Notes: generated from the sequence alone by a model not told the origin. Shown: positions 1 through 8,848, numbered from the stretch's first letter. The stretch: DNA of 64,000 bases from VBCG01 sp044226535 (GCA_044226535.1 JBGAGT010000002.1:124001-188000), one strand, 5' to 3'. A program made the numbers and translations.

Positions 1-192
1 GCAGCCCGAGCCGCCGATGATGGCGACGAACTTGCCCGCCTCGACGTCGAGGTTGATGTCCTCGAGGGCGGTGAAGGGCGCGCTGCCGTCGAGGCGCTGG
101 AACTGGCGCCAGACGCCCTTGACGTCGATCGCCATCCGGCCGGGGGACGCGGCGCTGGACGCCGCCGCGGGCGGGGACGGGGCCGCGCTCAT
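1..192 (-). CDS. ABC transporter ATP-binding protein, nitrate/sulfonate/taurine type, N-terminal part only
   Basis: The gene runs off the left edge; only the first 64 codons are present. The translation begins MSAAPSPPAAASSAASPGRM and reaches a P-loop start (VAIIGGSGCG) at the window border, after the typical 'DINLDVEAGKF' strand that precedes Walker A in SsuB/TauB/NrtD ATPases. It would power uptake by the permease encoded just upstream, with which it overlaps by 4 nt (ATGA, 189-192), so the two are translationally coupled. The N-terminal Ala/Pro-rich stretch is a little longer than usual. Signature and Walker B motifs lie outside the window, so activity cannot be judged. Confidence 0.85.
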   Translation of the reverse strand, partial: MSAAPSPPAAASSAASPGRMAIDVKGVWRQFQRLDGSAPFTALEDINLDVEAGKFVAIIGGSGC

Positions 193-1064
193 GATTGCCG
201 CACCTCGCTCCAGCGGGTCAGGTACGCCTGCGCACGCACCGCCAGCGCGTCGAGGATGGTGGCGACCACGCCGATCACCACGATGCCCATCAGCACCACG
301 TCGATCTGCAGGTTCTGGCCGGCGTTGGAAATGAGGAAGCCCAGGCCGTTCGACGAGGCGATGAGCTCGGCGGCGACCAGCGCCAGGAAGCCGGCCGCGA
401 GGCCGTTGCGCATCCCCGACATGATGTAGGGGATGGCGTTGGGGAACCCGACCCGCCAGAACGTCGTCATGCGCGAGGCGCCCAGCGACTCCGCGGCCTC
501 GACGTAGATCTTCGGCACCTCCTGCATCCCCTGGCGCGTGTTGACGACCGTCGGCTTGAACGCGGCGAGGACGATGATCAGGATCCGCGCGGTCTCGTCG
601 ATGCCGACCCAGACGATGATCAACGGGATGTAGGCGAGCGCGGGAATCGGGCGGACCGCCTCGATGATGGGGTTGAGCACGTAGCCGGCGTAGCGGAACC
701 AGCCGGCGGTGCAGCCCATCAGGATCGCCAGCAGCACGCCGGCGGAGAAGCCGATGGCCACGCGGTACAGGCTCCAGCCGATGTTGACGAACAGGGATCC
801 ATCGGCGATCGCGGTCCACAGCGCGGCGAGCACCTTCGGCGGCGGGGGCGTGAGCGTCTGGTTGGCCCCCGGCTGCAGCGTGTAGATCCAGTAGGCGCCG
901 ATGATCGCGGCGATGGTCAGCGAGCCGAGGCCCACTTTCGCCAGCCACTGGAAGCGCCGCGCGGGGCTCGCGCCAGGCACGCGGGTTGCCGTCTCGCTCA
1001 CGGGGTCGCGACCCTTGGGCGAAGCGGTCCCATCCCGGCCCTGCGGACGGACTGCGTGGGGCAT
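189..1064 (-). CDS. ABC transporter permease, SsuC/TauC family
   Basis: A 291-aa integral membrane subunit of an import ABC transporter. The binding-protein-dependent transport signature is visible (EAAESLGASRMTTFWRVGFP, the cytoplasmic EAA loop that docks the ATPase), and about six hydrophobic segments follow a charged N-terminus. The start at 1064 was chosen because AGGAGG lies 9 nt upstream (complement of 1074-1079); an upstream in-frame extension to 1157 lacks this. The receptor partner is probably the binding protein at 6154-7200, at the head of the same-strand gene run, which makes this transporter split by five metabolic genes. The closest permease in the window by sequence is the one at 13452 (shared VRPIPALAYIPLIIVWVGID-like stretch). 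Confidence 0.9.
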   Translation of the reverse strand: MPHAVRPQGRDGTASPKGRDPVSETATRVPGASPARRFQWLAKVGLGSLTIAAIIGAYWIYTLQPGANQTLTPPPPKVLAALWTAIADGSLFVNIGWSLYRVAIGFSAGVLLAILMGCTAGWFRYAGYVLNPIIEAVRPIPALAYIPLIIVWVGIDETARILIIVLAAFKPTVVNTRQGMQEVPKIYVEAAESLGASRMTTFWRVGFPNAIPYIMSGMRNGLAAGFLALVAAELIASSNGLGFLISNAGQNLQIDVVLMGIVVIGVVATILDALAVRAQAYLTRWSEVRQS

Positions 1065-1126
1065 TGAAACCGGCCTCCTGGATTCATCGTGAGCGGGGCC
1101 TTTGGTGCGCGGCAGGCCCTTCGTCT

Positions 1127-1142
1127 GCACAATCGATTGTGC
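1127..1142. promoter_or_regulatory. perfect 16-bp palindrome, candidate operator of the permease-ATPase pair
   Basis: GCACAATCGATTGTGC is its own reverse complement over all 16 bases. It sits 63-78 nt upstream of the permease start at 1064, where a repressor or activator site would be expected. The FCD GntR regulator at 7312 is the nearest regulator gene, but this palindrome does not resemble the inverted repeat next to that regulator (7233-7246), so the cognate protein is unknown. Confidence 0.5.
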
Positions 1143-1329
1143 CAGCGGGCGTCGCAAAGCGCAAACCTCGAACCGGCCTCGCGCGGACCGCGGCCACGGC
1201 CGATGAGGTCCGGCGACGCGCGGGAAATGATCACGGCGCGGCTAGCGGGCCGGTACCTGGGGGGCCGCGATGCGGCCGGGCTGCGCCATCAGGCAGGGCA
1301 CCTTGACGGAAGTTTCGTCCATGTTCTGC

Positions 1330-1352
1330 GCGAGGCATCGTGGATGCCTCGC
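1330..1352 (-). terminator. hairpin directly after the SDR stop codon
   Basis: A perfect 10-bp stem (GCGAGGCATC / GATGCCTCGC) with a 3-nt loop begins 7 nt after the stop of the SDR gene on the minus strand. There is no T-run after the stem, so it is more likely a weak or Rho-assisted terminator or an mRNA 3'-stabilising structure than a strong intrinsic terminator. Confidence 0.4.
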
Positions 1353-1358
1353 CGTGCT

Positions 1359-2144
1359 TCAAGTCATGATGATGCCGCCGTCGACGTTGAACGCCGAGCC
1401 GGTGGTGAAGTCGCAGTCGTCGGAGGCGATGAACGCGGCCATCCGCCCGACCTGCTCGACGGTCCCCAGCCGCCCGAGCGGCGAGCGGCCATTGACGCGC
1501 GTCATGATGCGGTCGAGGCCGACGCCCTCGATCTCGGCGCCTTCGCGCCAGCCCTGCTCGCCGAGCGGCGTGGCGATCGGCCCCGGGCAGATGGCGTTGA
1601 CCAGCACGTCGTGCTTCGCCACCTCGATGGCCAGCGAGCGCGTGAAGCCGATGACGCCGAACTTGGACGCGCTGTAGGCGCTGGCCGTAGGCTCGCCGAC
1701 CTTGCCGGCGATCGACGCGATGTTGATGATGCGCCCGCGTTGCTTCGCGATCATGTCGGGGAGCACGGCCTTGCTGGCGAGGAAGGTGCCGGTGAGGTTG
1801 ACGGCGATCACCTGGTCCCAGAGCGCGCGCGCCATGTCCGCGACCCAGGCCTTGCGCATGATGCCCGCGCTGTTGACCAGGATGTCGATGGGGCCGAAGG
1901 CGCGGCGCGCGGCCTCGGCCATCGCGGCGACCGAGGCCTCGTCGACGACGTCGGCGCCCACGCCGATCGCGCCTTTGCCCACGCTCGCCGCCTGGCGCTT
2001 CGCCGCGGCCTCGTCGAGGTCGGCGAAGACCACGCGCGCGCCCTCGGCGGCGAACCGCGCGCCGGTCGCGGCACCGATCCCCGAGGCGCCGCCGGTGACC
2101 ACTGCGACGCGCCCCTCGAGGCGCCTGGCGACATCCTCGGCCAT
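1359..2144 (-). CDS. short-chain dehydrogenase/reductase of the sulfatase operon
   Basis: A 261-aa classical SDR that should oxidise or reduce an alcohol/keto group with NAD(P)(H). Visible motifs: TGGASGIG cofactor turn near residue 17, NSAG, catalytic Ser in INIASIAGK, YSASK active-site pair, and a C-terminal DGG. Its ATG overlaps the stop of the isomerase-like gene upstream by one base (TGATG), so it is the last member of the tightly packed operon that starts at 7200. With an aldose dehydrogenase and lactonase upstream it could be a later sugar-acid dehydrogenase (for example a 2-keto-3-deoxy sugar-acid step), but its substrate cannot be read from sequence. Confidence 0.9.
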   Translation of the reverse strand: MAEDVARRLEGRVAVVTGGASGIGAATGARFAAEGARVVFADLDEAAAKRQAASVGKGAIGVGADVVDEASVAAMAEAARRAFGPIDILVNSAGIMRKAWVADMARALWDQVIAVNLTGTFLASKAVLPDMIAKQRGRIINIASIAGKVGEPTASAYSASKFGVIGFTRSLAIEVAKHDVLVNAICPGPIATPLGEQGWREGAEIEGVGLDRIMTRVNGRSPLGRLGTVEQVGRMAAFIASDDCDFTTGSAFNVDGGIIMT

Positions 2145-2836
2145 CAGGCCACCTCGTGCAGCTTGGGGTAGTCGATGTTGAGCAGGTAATTCGGCGGAAC
2201 GTCCTCGTCGATGGGCACGAAGCGCCGCGCGTTGCCGCCGAAGTGGTTGTCGGTCTTGGGTACGGAGATGGTGGAGATCTCGCCACCGACCAGCACGCCG
2301 TCGCCTTCCTTGGCCCAGAAACGGTGGAAGAGGCCGGGGACGATGGTGAGGCTGCCGCCGCGCGGGATCTCGAAGATCTGCCCCGCCTTGAAGGTCTTGC
2401 GCACGCCGTCGCAGTACACGACGCCGTCGGACTCCTCGTCCATGGTCTTGTCGGGCTTCGCGTTGTAGAGCTGGATCATCAGCGTGCCGCCGTGGTAGCT
2501 GATGATGTCCTCGCACTTGTTGTAGTGGAAGTGGAAGGGCAGGCGCTGGCCCGGGTACAGGCAGTAGATCTTCTCGCCGTAGGGCGTGCCTTCGTCGGGG
2601 AACTCGCGCGTGCCGTTGCGCACGTCGAACATGGTGATGCCGATGTTGCGGAAGTCGCCCTGGCCGAAGTCGGTGCAGGCCCAGCCCAGCGCGTTGCGCG
2701 TCACGCGGCCCATCTCGGGGCCCGCGCTCTTCCAGCGCTCGGCCGGCCAGTACGCCCATTCGGGCAGGCGCACGTCGTGGCGTGCGAACGCGGCCATGGC
2801 ATTGTCGATGGCGGCATTGATCTCGGATCGTTTCAC
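2144..2836 (-). CDS. D-lyxose ketol-isomerase-like cupin
   Basis: A 230-aa member of the D-lyxose/D-mannose isomerase cupin family (Pfam Lyx_isomer). The start (VKRSEIN, GTG) matches the conserved family beginning MKRSEI, and the metal site is visible as FHFHYNKCEDI plus a later GLFHRFW histidine. The GTG at 2836 overlaps the stop of the amidohydrolase gene as GTGA, and GGAG lies upstream, supporting the non-ATG start over longer readings. In the family these enzymes interconvert D-lyxose/D-xylulose or D-mannose/D-fructose. Here, beside a sugar dehydrogenase and a sulfatase, it probably acts on the desulfated sugar or a derived acid; the exact sugar is inference. Confidence 0.85.
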   Translation of the reverse strand: MKRSEINAAIDNAMAAFARHDVRLPEWAYWPAERWKSAGPEMGRVTRNALGWACTDFGQGDFRNIGITMFDVRNGTREFPDEGTPYGEKIYCLYPGQRLPFHFHYNKCEDIISYHGGTLMIQLYNAKPDKTMDEESDGVVYCDGVRKTFKAGQIFEIPRGGSLTIVPGLFHRFWAKEGDGVLVGGEISTISVPKTDNHFGGNARRFVPIDEDVPPNYLLNIDYPKLHEVA

Positions 2837-3693
2837 GGTGTTGCTCCCGGGGGTTGCAGAAGACGGGCGGCCAGCCGCGGCAGGGCACGCGGCAGGTTGC
2901 CGCCGAAAATCGCCTCGCGGTCGTCCGCAGGCAGGTTGCGGCGCGCGAGGAAGCCCTCGACGGCCTCGGCCCACTCGACGTAGCTCGCGAATGGCAACAG
3001 CATCGGCCAGTCGCTGGCGAAGAGCAAACGGCGCGGGCCGAAGATGTCGAGCGCCTCGTCGAGCCGCGACAGCACGTCGGCGGCGCGCCAGCCCTCGCCG
3101 AACAGGAAGGGCAGCCCCGAGCATTGCAGGTAGCTGTCCTCGCGGCGCGCGAAGCGCTGCAGCGCGCGGCGCCAGGTTGCGCGGTCGGTGGACGGGGTCG
3201 GCATGCCGAGGTGGTTGAAGGTGATCGGGCCCGGCGGCAGGGTGTCGAGCACCGCAGGCAGGATGTCGTAGTGACGGGGCTCGGCGAGGAGCGTCACGCC
3301 GAGGCCGGCCTCGAGGGCGCGCGCGAGGTTGGCTTGTACCTGCGGCCGCGCGACGAAGCGGTCGTCGGCGATGCGGCGGAGCTGGGCGCGCAGCCCGACG
3401 ACGATCGGCTCGCCGGTGAGCGGCGCGAGGTCGGCGACCGGCACGTCGAGGTCGATCCAGCCGGTCACGCCGGGAAACCGCGCGTCGCGGCGCACCAGCT
3501 CGACCAGCCACGCGGTCTCCTCGGGCTGCGGTGCCGTCTGCACCAGCAGCGCGGCATCGATGCGCGCCGCCGCGAGGTCGCCGGTGACGTCATGCGGCAG
3601 GAAGTCGCGGCGATAGAAGGCATTGTCGGCGATCGGCCGGTTGTCGAAGGAGCAGGCCGGCTGCCAGAAATGCAGGTGTGCGTCGATGCGCAT
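2833..3693 (-). CDS. amidohydrolase 2 family, lactonase-like
   Basis: A 286-aa TIM-barrel amidohydrolase. Motifs are the N-terminal HxH (MRIDAHLHFW), a central HLG (TFNHLGMP) and the C-terminal FASDWPM aspartate, the pattern of L-fuconolactonase, 2-pyrone-4,6-dicarboxylate lactonase and related hydrolases. Start ATG at 3693 is 2 nt after the aldo/keto reductase stop (TAG at 3696-3698). Placed directly after an aldose 1-dehydrogenase, the natural reading is hydrolysis of the sugar lactone made by that enzyme. No signal peptide, so cytoplasmic. Confidence 0.85.
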   Translation of the reverse strand: MRIDAHLHFWQPACSFDNRPIADNAFYRRDFLPHDVTGDLAAARIDAALLVQTAPQPEETAWLVELVRRDARFPGVTGWIDLDVPVADLAPLTGEPIVVGLRAQLRRIADDRFVARPQVQANLARALEAGLGVTLLAEPRHYDILPAVLDTLPPGPITFNHLGMPTPSTDRATWRRALQRFARREDSYLQCSGLPFLFGEGWRAADVLSRLDEALDIFGPRRLLFASDWPMLLPFASYVEWAEAVEGFLARRNLPADDREAIFGGNLPRALPRLAARLLQPPGATP

Positions 3694-3695
3694 CG

Positions 3696-4679
3696 CTAGC
3701 CGCCGCCTTTGCTCGTGCGCAGGCGGGCGAGCTCGGCCCACAACGCGGGCGGGACCCCGTGCTCGACGGCCGCGAGGCTGGCGTCGAGCTCGGCCACGCT
3801 GCGGGGCCCGAGCAGCACCGTGGTGATCGCCGGATTGGCGAGCACGAACTGGAGGGCCGCCGTGCCGAGGGGCACGTCGTGGCGCATGCAGGCCTCGGCG
3901 ATGCGCGCGGTGCGCGCGAGGGCCTCGCGCCCCGCGGGCCGGTAGCCGAAGGTCGGGTCCGTCGGCGGCCACGCGGCGAGGATGCCGGAGTTGAAGATGC
4001 CGCCCGCGACCACCGCGATCCCTTCGCGCTGCGCGTCGCCGATCAGCGCTTCGCCGTCCTGCTGGAGCAGCGTGTAGCAACCGGCGAGGAGGAACGCGTC
4101 GAAGCGGCGCGCGCCGAGCAGCGCGCGCACCGGTGCGACGAGGTTCGAGCCGATGCCGATGCCGCCGACCACGCCCTCGTCGCGGAGCAGGGCGAGCTCG
4201 TCGAAGGCCTCCAGCGCGGCATCGAGGTGGTCCTCGGCGTCGTGCAGGTGCACGACGTCGAGGCGGTCGACGCCGAGCCGCGCACAGCTTCGCCGCACCG
4301 AGGCGCGCGTCGCCGCGCGGCTGTAGTCCCAGCGATCGGCGCTGCGCGGGACGCTCGAGCCCGGCGGCGTCGGCAACTGGCCGCGGGGACGCGTCACGCC
4401 GGTCTTGGTGCACAGGACGTAGTCACCGCGCGGCTTGCCGCGGAGCATGCGCCCGAGGCGCTCCTCGGCGAGGCCGCCGCCGTACAGGGGCGCGACGTCG
4501 TAGAAGCGGACGCCGCGCGCCCAGGCGCGCTCGAGCGTGGCGGCGGCCTGCGCGTCGTCGATGGCAGGCGAACCCAGTGCCGCGCAGCCGAGGCCGACGC
4601 GCGGCCATTGCGCGAAGCCGGGGCCTTCGCGCCGCGACGCGCCGGGCGTCGCTTCGCGCCACTCGTTCGCCACGCTCAC
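3696..4679 (-). CDS. aldo/keto reductase, D-threo-aldose (L-fucose) 1-dehydrogenase type
   Basis: A 327-aa AKR. The catalytic residues are visible: D61 and Y66 in FYDVAPLYGGG, K92 in LCTKTG, and the histidine in VVHLHDAED. The run 'YGGGLAEERLGRMLRGKPR' and a WDYS segment are features of L-fucose/L-galactose/D-arabinose dehydrogenases, which oxidise the anomeric carbon to a lactone with NAD(P)+. The GTG start at 4679 overlaps the sulfatase stop as GTGA. Position between a sulfatase and a lactonase fits sulfated sugar release, oxidation, then ring opening. A pyridoxal dehydrogenase role, known in the same family, is less likely here. Confidence 0.87.
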   Translation of the reverse strand: MSVANEWREATPGASRREGPGFAQWPRVGLGCAALGSPAIDDAQAAATLERAWARGVRFYDVAPLYGGGLAEERLGRMLRGKPRGDYVLCTKTGVTRPRGQLPTPPGSSVPRSADRWDYSRAATRASVRRSCARLGVDRLDVVHLHDAEDHLDAALEAFDELALLRDEGVVGGIGIGSNLVAPVRALLGARRFDAFLLAGCYTLLQQDGEALIGDAQREGIAVVAGGIFNSGILAAWPPTDPTFGYRPAGREALARTARIAEACMRHDVPLGTAALQFVLANPAITTVLLGPRSVAELDASLAAVEHGVPPALWAELARLRTSKGGG

Positions 4680-6157
4680 TGCGCCCCCGTCTCCAGGCGG
4701 TTGAGCTCGGGCGTCAATGTCCAGCGGAAGGCGTCGCGCGGACCGACATGGCGCGCCCAGGCGTCGATGATGTCCTTCTCGCGCCGGCGCGCGGCGATGC
4801 GCGCGGCGATGGCGTCGGGGTCCCAGCCGTCGAGCACCCGCGCCAGCAGCCGCTCGCGCAGCGCGCGCTGCGCGGGGTCGGACGCGAGGTCGTGGCGTTC
4901 GCAGGGGTCGCGCGCGAGGTCGAACAGCATCGGCGCGTCGCCGTGGCTGTAGATGAGCTTGTGCGGCCCCTGGCGGACCATGCGCTGCTGCACCCGGCGG
5001 CCGCCGGTCCAGGCGGGCACGGTGTCGGTGCAGTGCTCGGCGAAGGTCTCGTCGGTCCAGGCCGCCTGCGCGTCGCGCGCGACGGCGAGGAGGCTCCTGC
5101 CGTCGGCATGCGGCAGCGCAGGCGCGCCCAGGGCGTCGACCATGGTCACCGCGACGTCGATGAGGTTGCACACCTGCGCGCGGCGCTCGCCGGCGGGGAG
5201 CCGCCCGGGCCAGGCCATCAGCAGCGGCACGCGGATCGAATCCTCATAGAGCGTGTGCTTCCACCACAGCCCGCGCTCGCCGAGCTGGTCGCCGTGGTCG
5301 GTGGTGTAGACGACGAGCGTGTTGTCCGCCTCGCCGCTCGCCTCGAGCGCGTCGAGCACCTGGCCGACGAAGTGGTCGAGCCGGAAGGTGAGCGCGTAGT
5401 AGGCGGTGCGCGCGCGATCGACCGCGACGGGGTCGACGTCCTCGAGCTTGCGGTCGCTGCGCCACCAGTGCTCCCAGGGGTGCTCGGGCGAGGGCGGCGT
5501 GCCGTGGCGCGGCGGCGGGACGCGCCCTGCAAAGCGCTCGTAGTCCTCGCGCCAGGCGACGTAGGGCGGGTGCGGCAGCAGGAAGCCCACGGTGAGGCAG
5601 AAGGGCTCGTCGCTGCCCGCCTTGCGTGCCGCGGCATGTGCGCGCAGCGCCTCGCAGGCGGCTTGCGCGGTATCGGCGTCCTTGACCTGGTAGGCCGACT
5701 GCCCGATGCCCGAGTTGGCGAGGCTCTCGGGCCAGGGATCGTTGGCGCGGTTGAGCACGCCGAGATCGTGGCGCGGCACGCCGCCCCAGTTGGGGCTGTG
5801 GTCCCCCACCGTGCGCTCGGCGTAGCCGTGCAACTGGTCGGGTCCCATCGAATGCAGCCGGCCGGCGAGCACCGGCCGGTAGCCGCCGGCGCCCAGCGCG
5901 TGCAGCCAGGTGGCCGCGTCCGAGCGCAGGTAATCGTCGTTGGTCCAGCACTCCTGCGCGCAGGGGTGGCGCGCCGTGAGCATCGCCATGCGGCTCGGCA
6001 CGCACAGCGGGGAAGGGCAGTACGCCTCGTCGAAGGTCACCCCCGCGGCCGCGAGCCGGTCGAGGTTGGGCGTTTGCGCGACCGCGTCACCGTAGCAGCC
6101 GGCGACGCGGCGCGCGTGCTGGTCGGAGAACAGGAACAGCAGGTTGGGACGTTTCAC
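4676..6157 (-). CDS. cytoplasmic type I sulfatase
   Basis: A 493-aa alkaline-phosphatase-fold sulfatase. The formylglycine motif is C52-V-P-S-R followed by MAMLTAR, a CxPSR signature that a formylglycine-generating enzyme would modify; that enzyme is not in the window. Metal ligands are seen in LFSDQH (D12) and TTDHGDQLGERGLWWKHTLYE. There is no signal peptide, so the substrate must be imported, which fits the receptor gene overlapping its start (GTG at 6157, GTGA overlap) and the transporter at 1-1064. It resembles choline-sulfatase-like and sugar-sulfate sulfatases; the sugar enzymes downstream favour a sulfated sugar. Confidence 0.92.
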   Translation of the reverse strand: MKRPNLLFLFSDQHARRVAGCYGDAVAQTPNLDRLAAAGVTFDEAYCPSPLCVPSRMAMLTARHPCAQECWTNDDYLRSDAATWLHALGAGGYRPVLAGRLHSMGPDQLHGYAERTVGDHSPNWGGVPRHDLGVLNRANDPWPESLANSGIGQSAYQVKDADTAQAACEALRAHAAARKAGSDEPFCLTVGFLLPHPPYVAWREDYERFAGRVPPPRHGTPPSPEHPWEHWWRSDRKLEDVDPVAVDRARTAYYALTFRLDHFVGQVLDALEASGEADNTLVVYTTDHGDQLGERGLWWKHTLYEDSIRVPLLMAWPGRLPAGERRAQVCNLIDVAVTMVDALGAPALPHADGRSLLAVARDAQAAWTDETFAEHCTDTVPAWTGGRRVQQRMVRQGPHKLIYSHGDAPMLFDLARDPCERHDLASDPAQRALRERLLARVLDGWDPDAIAARIAARRREKDIIDAWARHVGPRDAFRWTLTPELNRLETGAQ

Positions 6158-7200
6158 AGACGCTTGTCGGCGGGGATTTCCTTGAGGTCGGCGAATGCCG
6201 CGGGGTCGGCCTTCATCGCCGCGGCGACGAACTGGTTGTCGATCGCCGGCTTGGGATCGAAGGCCGCGGGAATGCGCTTCTGCGACAGCAGCAGGGGGAT
6301 CGAGTAGGTGCCGAAGCCGTCCACCGTGTTCTTCGACAGGCGCACGTCGAGTGGCAGGGCCTTCAGCGCCAGCGTCAGCGTCTCGGCGTCGAGCCCCGGG
6401 ATCCAGCGCGTCGAAATCGTGGCGGCTTCCTCACGGTTGGCGCGCGTCCAGGCCTGGCCCTGCGCGTAGGCCGTGACGAAGGCGGCGAGGTCCTTGGGCC
6501 GCTTGGCGATCACGTCCTTCGTCGTGACCAGCGTGCCCGCGTCGTAGCAGCTCTTGCAGCCGCCGTAGAGGACCTTGTACGAGCCCGGCACCTTGGTGAG
6601 CGCGGCGCTCGGCCAGGGCTCCCAGGCGACGATCACGTCCGCATCCTTGTTGGCGAGCGCGGTGGCCATGCTCGAGGGTGCGGTGTTGACCAGGGTGACG
6701 TCGTTCACCGTCAGGCCGACCTGCTGCAGGATGCCGGCGATGTAGGGCTCGCCGCCGGCGCCGCGCGTGACGCCGACCTTCTTGCCCTTGAGCTTGGTCA
6801 AGTCCGTGGTGGGCACGCCGGCGTCCGAGCGCGCGACCATCGAGATCACCTCGCTCTGCGGGTTGTTGAGCGCGTTGTTCCAGGTGTGCCCGATCAGCAC
6901 CAGCGGCACGCCGCGCGACACCGCGGTGAGGAAGGGGTAGGTGCCGAAGAGGCCGACATCGACGCTGCCGCTCGCCAGCGCGTTCGAGATCTCCACGCCG
7001 CTCGGCATCATCTCGACCTTGACGTCGATGCCCTGCTTGGCGAAGAGGCCCTTCTCGACCGCCGAGAAGAAGGGTGCGTTCTCGGCCGCGGTGGTCACGG
7101 CGACGCGCAGGGGTTCCGCCGCGGCTTGCGACGGGGCGATGGCGAAAAGGCCGGCGCACAGCAGCGCGCCCAGCACCCGCAGGACGTTTGAAAGGTTCAC
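6154..7200 (-). CDS. periplasmic ABC receptor, NMT1/SsuA-like
   Basis: A 348-aa binding protein with a clear Sec signal peptide (hydrophobic core LGALLCAGLFAIA, cleavage near APSQAAAEP). The mature part has the NMT1/TauA/SsuA layout: PLRVAVTTAAENAPFF, GLFAKQGIDVKV and GSVDVGLFGTYP. The GTG at 7200 was chosen because AGGAGG lies 7-12 nt before it and it starts the signal peptide cleanly; a start at 7221 adds seven charged residues. It heads the minus-strand operon, divergent from the GntR gene. It likely captures the sulfate ester or sulfonate moved by the permease at 189-1064. Confidence 0.88.
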   Translation of the reverse strand: MNLSNVLRVLGALLCAGLFAIAPSQAAAEPLRVAVTTAAENAPFFSAVEKGLFAKQGIDVKVEMMPSGVEISNALASGSVDVGLFGTYPFLTAVSRGVPLVLIGHTWNNALNNPQSEVISMVARSDAGVPTTDLTKLKGKKVGVTRGAGGEPYIAGILQQVGLTVNDVTLVNTAPSSMATALANKDADVIVAWEPWPSAALTKVPGSYKVLYGGCKSCYDAGTLVTTKDVIAKRPKDLAAFVTAYAQGQAWTRANREEAATISTRWIPGLDAETLTLALKALPLDVRLSKNTVDGFGTYSIPLLLSQKRIPAAFDPKPAIDNQFVAAAMKADPAAFADLKEIPADKRL

Positions 7201-7311
7201 GACGCTCCTCCTGTTGCCCAATCGGTGGGCTATGAGTAATATCTCAACGGTATCCTAACGCCCGGGCGCGCGGCTTGGCAAGCCCGGCGCGCGCCGCGAG
7301 ACACGACCGCC
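7201..7311. promoter_or_regulatory. divergent promoter region of sulfatase operon and GntR gene
   Basis: This 111-bp AT-richer stretch is the only space between two diverging operons. At 7233-7246 it has the imperfect inverted repeat TGAG-N6-CTCA (TGAGTAATATCTCA), a plausible half-site pair for the GntR regulator encoded at 7312. A promoter in each direction is expected here; no textbook -35/-10 pair stands out. Confidence 0.55.
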
Positions 7312-7986
7312 ATGCGCCCTTCGACGACCCGCAAGCCCCGCACGCGCTCGCTGATGCGCGAGGTCGCCTACGACCGCTTCAAGGCGCAGCTTTTCAAGCG
7401 CAACCTCGTGCCCGGCCAGTTCGTCTCGCAGGGGGAGCTCTGCGAGCTGCTGGACGTGCCGCTCGGGCCCACGCGCGAGGCGCTGAAGCGCCTCGAGGCC
7501 GAGAGCCTCGTGCGCCTCATCCCCCAGCGCGGCATCCAGATCGCCGACATCGGCGTCACGCTGATCCACGAGGCCTTCGACTTCCGCAGCATCATCGAGC
7601 TCGCCGCGGTGCGGCGCTTCGCCGCCGAGGCGCCGCAGGCGGCGATCGACGCGCTGGAACGCGACACCACCGCCGTCCTCGAGCGCCTCGACGGCGGCGC
7701 CAACGACGACCCACGCCTGATCGACGCGGCCCTGCAGGTCGACTGGGGCATGCACAACCAGATGGTCGAGGCCATGGGCAACCGCATCACCATGAACGCG
7801 CACCAGCAGAATTTCGACAAGATCCGCATGATCCGGCTCCACGGCCGCTCGCCGCGCTACCTGCCGATGGCCCTCGAGGAGCATCTCAAGGTCATCGCGG
7901 CGCTGAAGGCGCGTGATCCGGACAAGGCGGCGGCCGCGCTGCAAGAGCACCTCAAGGGGGCCGAGCACCGGGCATTGGGGCTGTAG
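7312..7986 (+). CDS. GntR family transcription regulator, FCD type
   Basis: A 224-aa regulator. Residues about 15-75 form the winged helix (LMREVAYDRFKAQLF, LVPGQFVSQGELCELLDVPLGPTREALKRLE, GLVRLIPQRGIQI-like wing), and the remainder is the all-helical FCD ligand domain with its metal/effector histidines (WGMHNQM, EEHLKVIAAL). FCD regulators bind sugar acids, organic acids or amino acids and usually repress adjacent catabolic operons. Its position between two diverging transport operons makes it the best candidate regulator for both, through 7233-7246. Confidence 0.9.
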   Translation: MRPSTTRKPRTRSLMREVAYDRFKAQLFKRNLVPGQFVSQGELCELLDVPLGPTREALKRLEAESLVRLIPQRGIQIADIGVTLIHEAFDFRSIIELAAVRRFAAEAPQAAIDALERDTTAVLERLDGGANDDPRLIDAALQVDWGMHNQMVEAMGNRITMNAHQQNFDKIRMIRLHGRSPRYLPMALEEHLKVIAALKARDPDKAAAALQEHLKGAEHRALGL

Positions 7987-8071
7987 CGCGCGTCGGCAGC
8001 GGGGCGCGTCGCGTCAATGCGCGGCGTCACCACGTCGGCGGACGCGGGCACGTTACTGGAGGAGGGCGCCG

Positions 8072-8847
<776 letters not shown>

Positions 8848-8848
<1 letters not shown>

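Larger units (their letters stand above)
1065..1358. other. 294-bp gap between SDR gene and ABC permease, with palindrome and hairpin
   Basis: No convincing gene. It holds a hairpin right after the SDR stop (1330-1352) and a perfect 16-bp palindrome (1127-1142) 63 nt before the permease start. The arrangement suggests that the permease-ATPase pair has its own regulated promoter in addition to any read-through from the sulfatase operon. Confidence 0.6.

Noticed and set aside
1065..1157. Longer N-terminus for the first permease
   Set aside because: The AGGAGG at 1074-1079 sets the start at 1064 and the extra residues have no membrane or family features.
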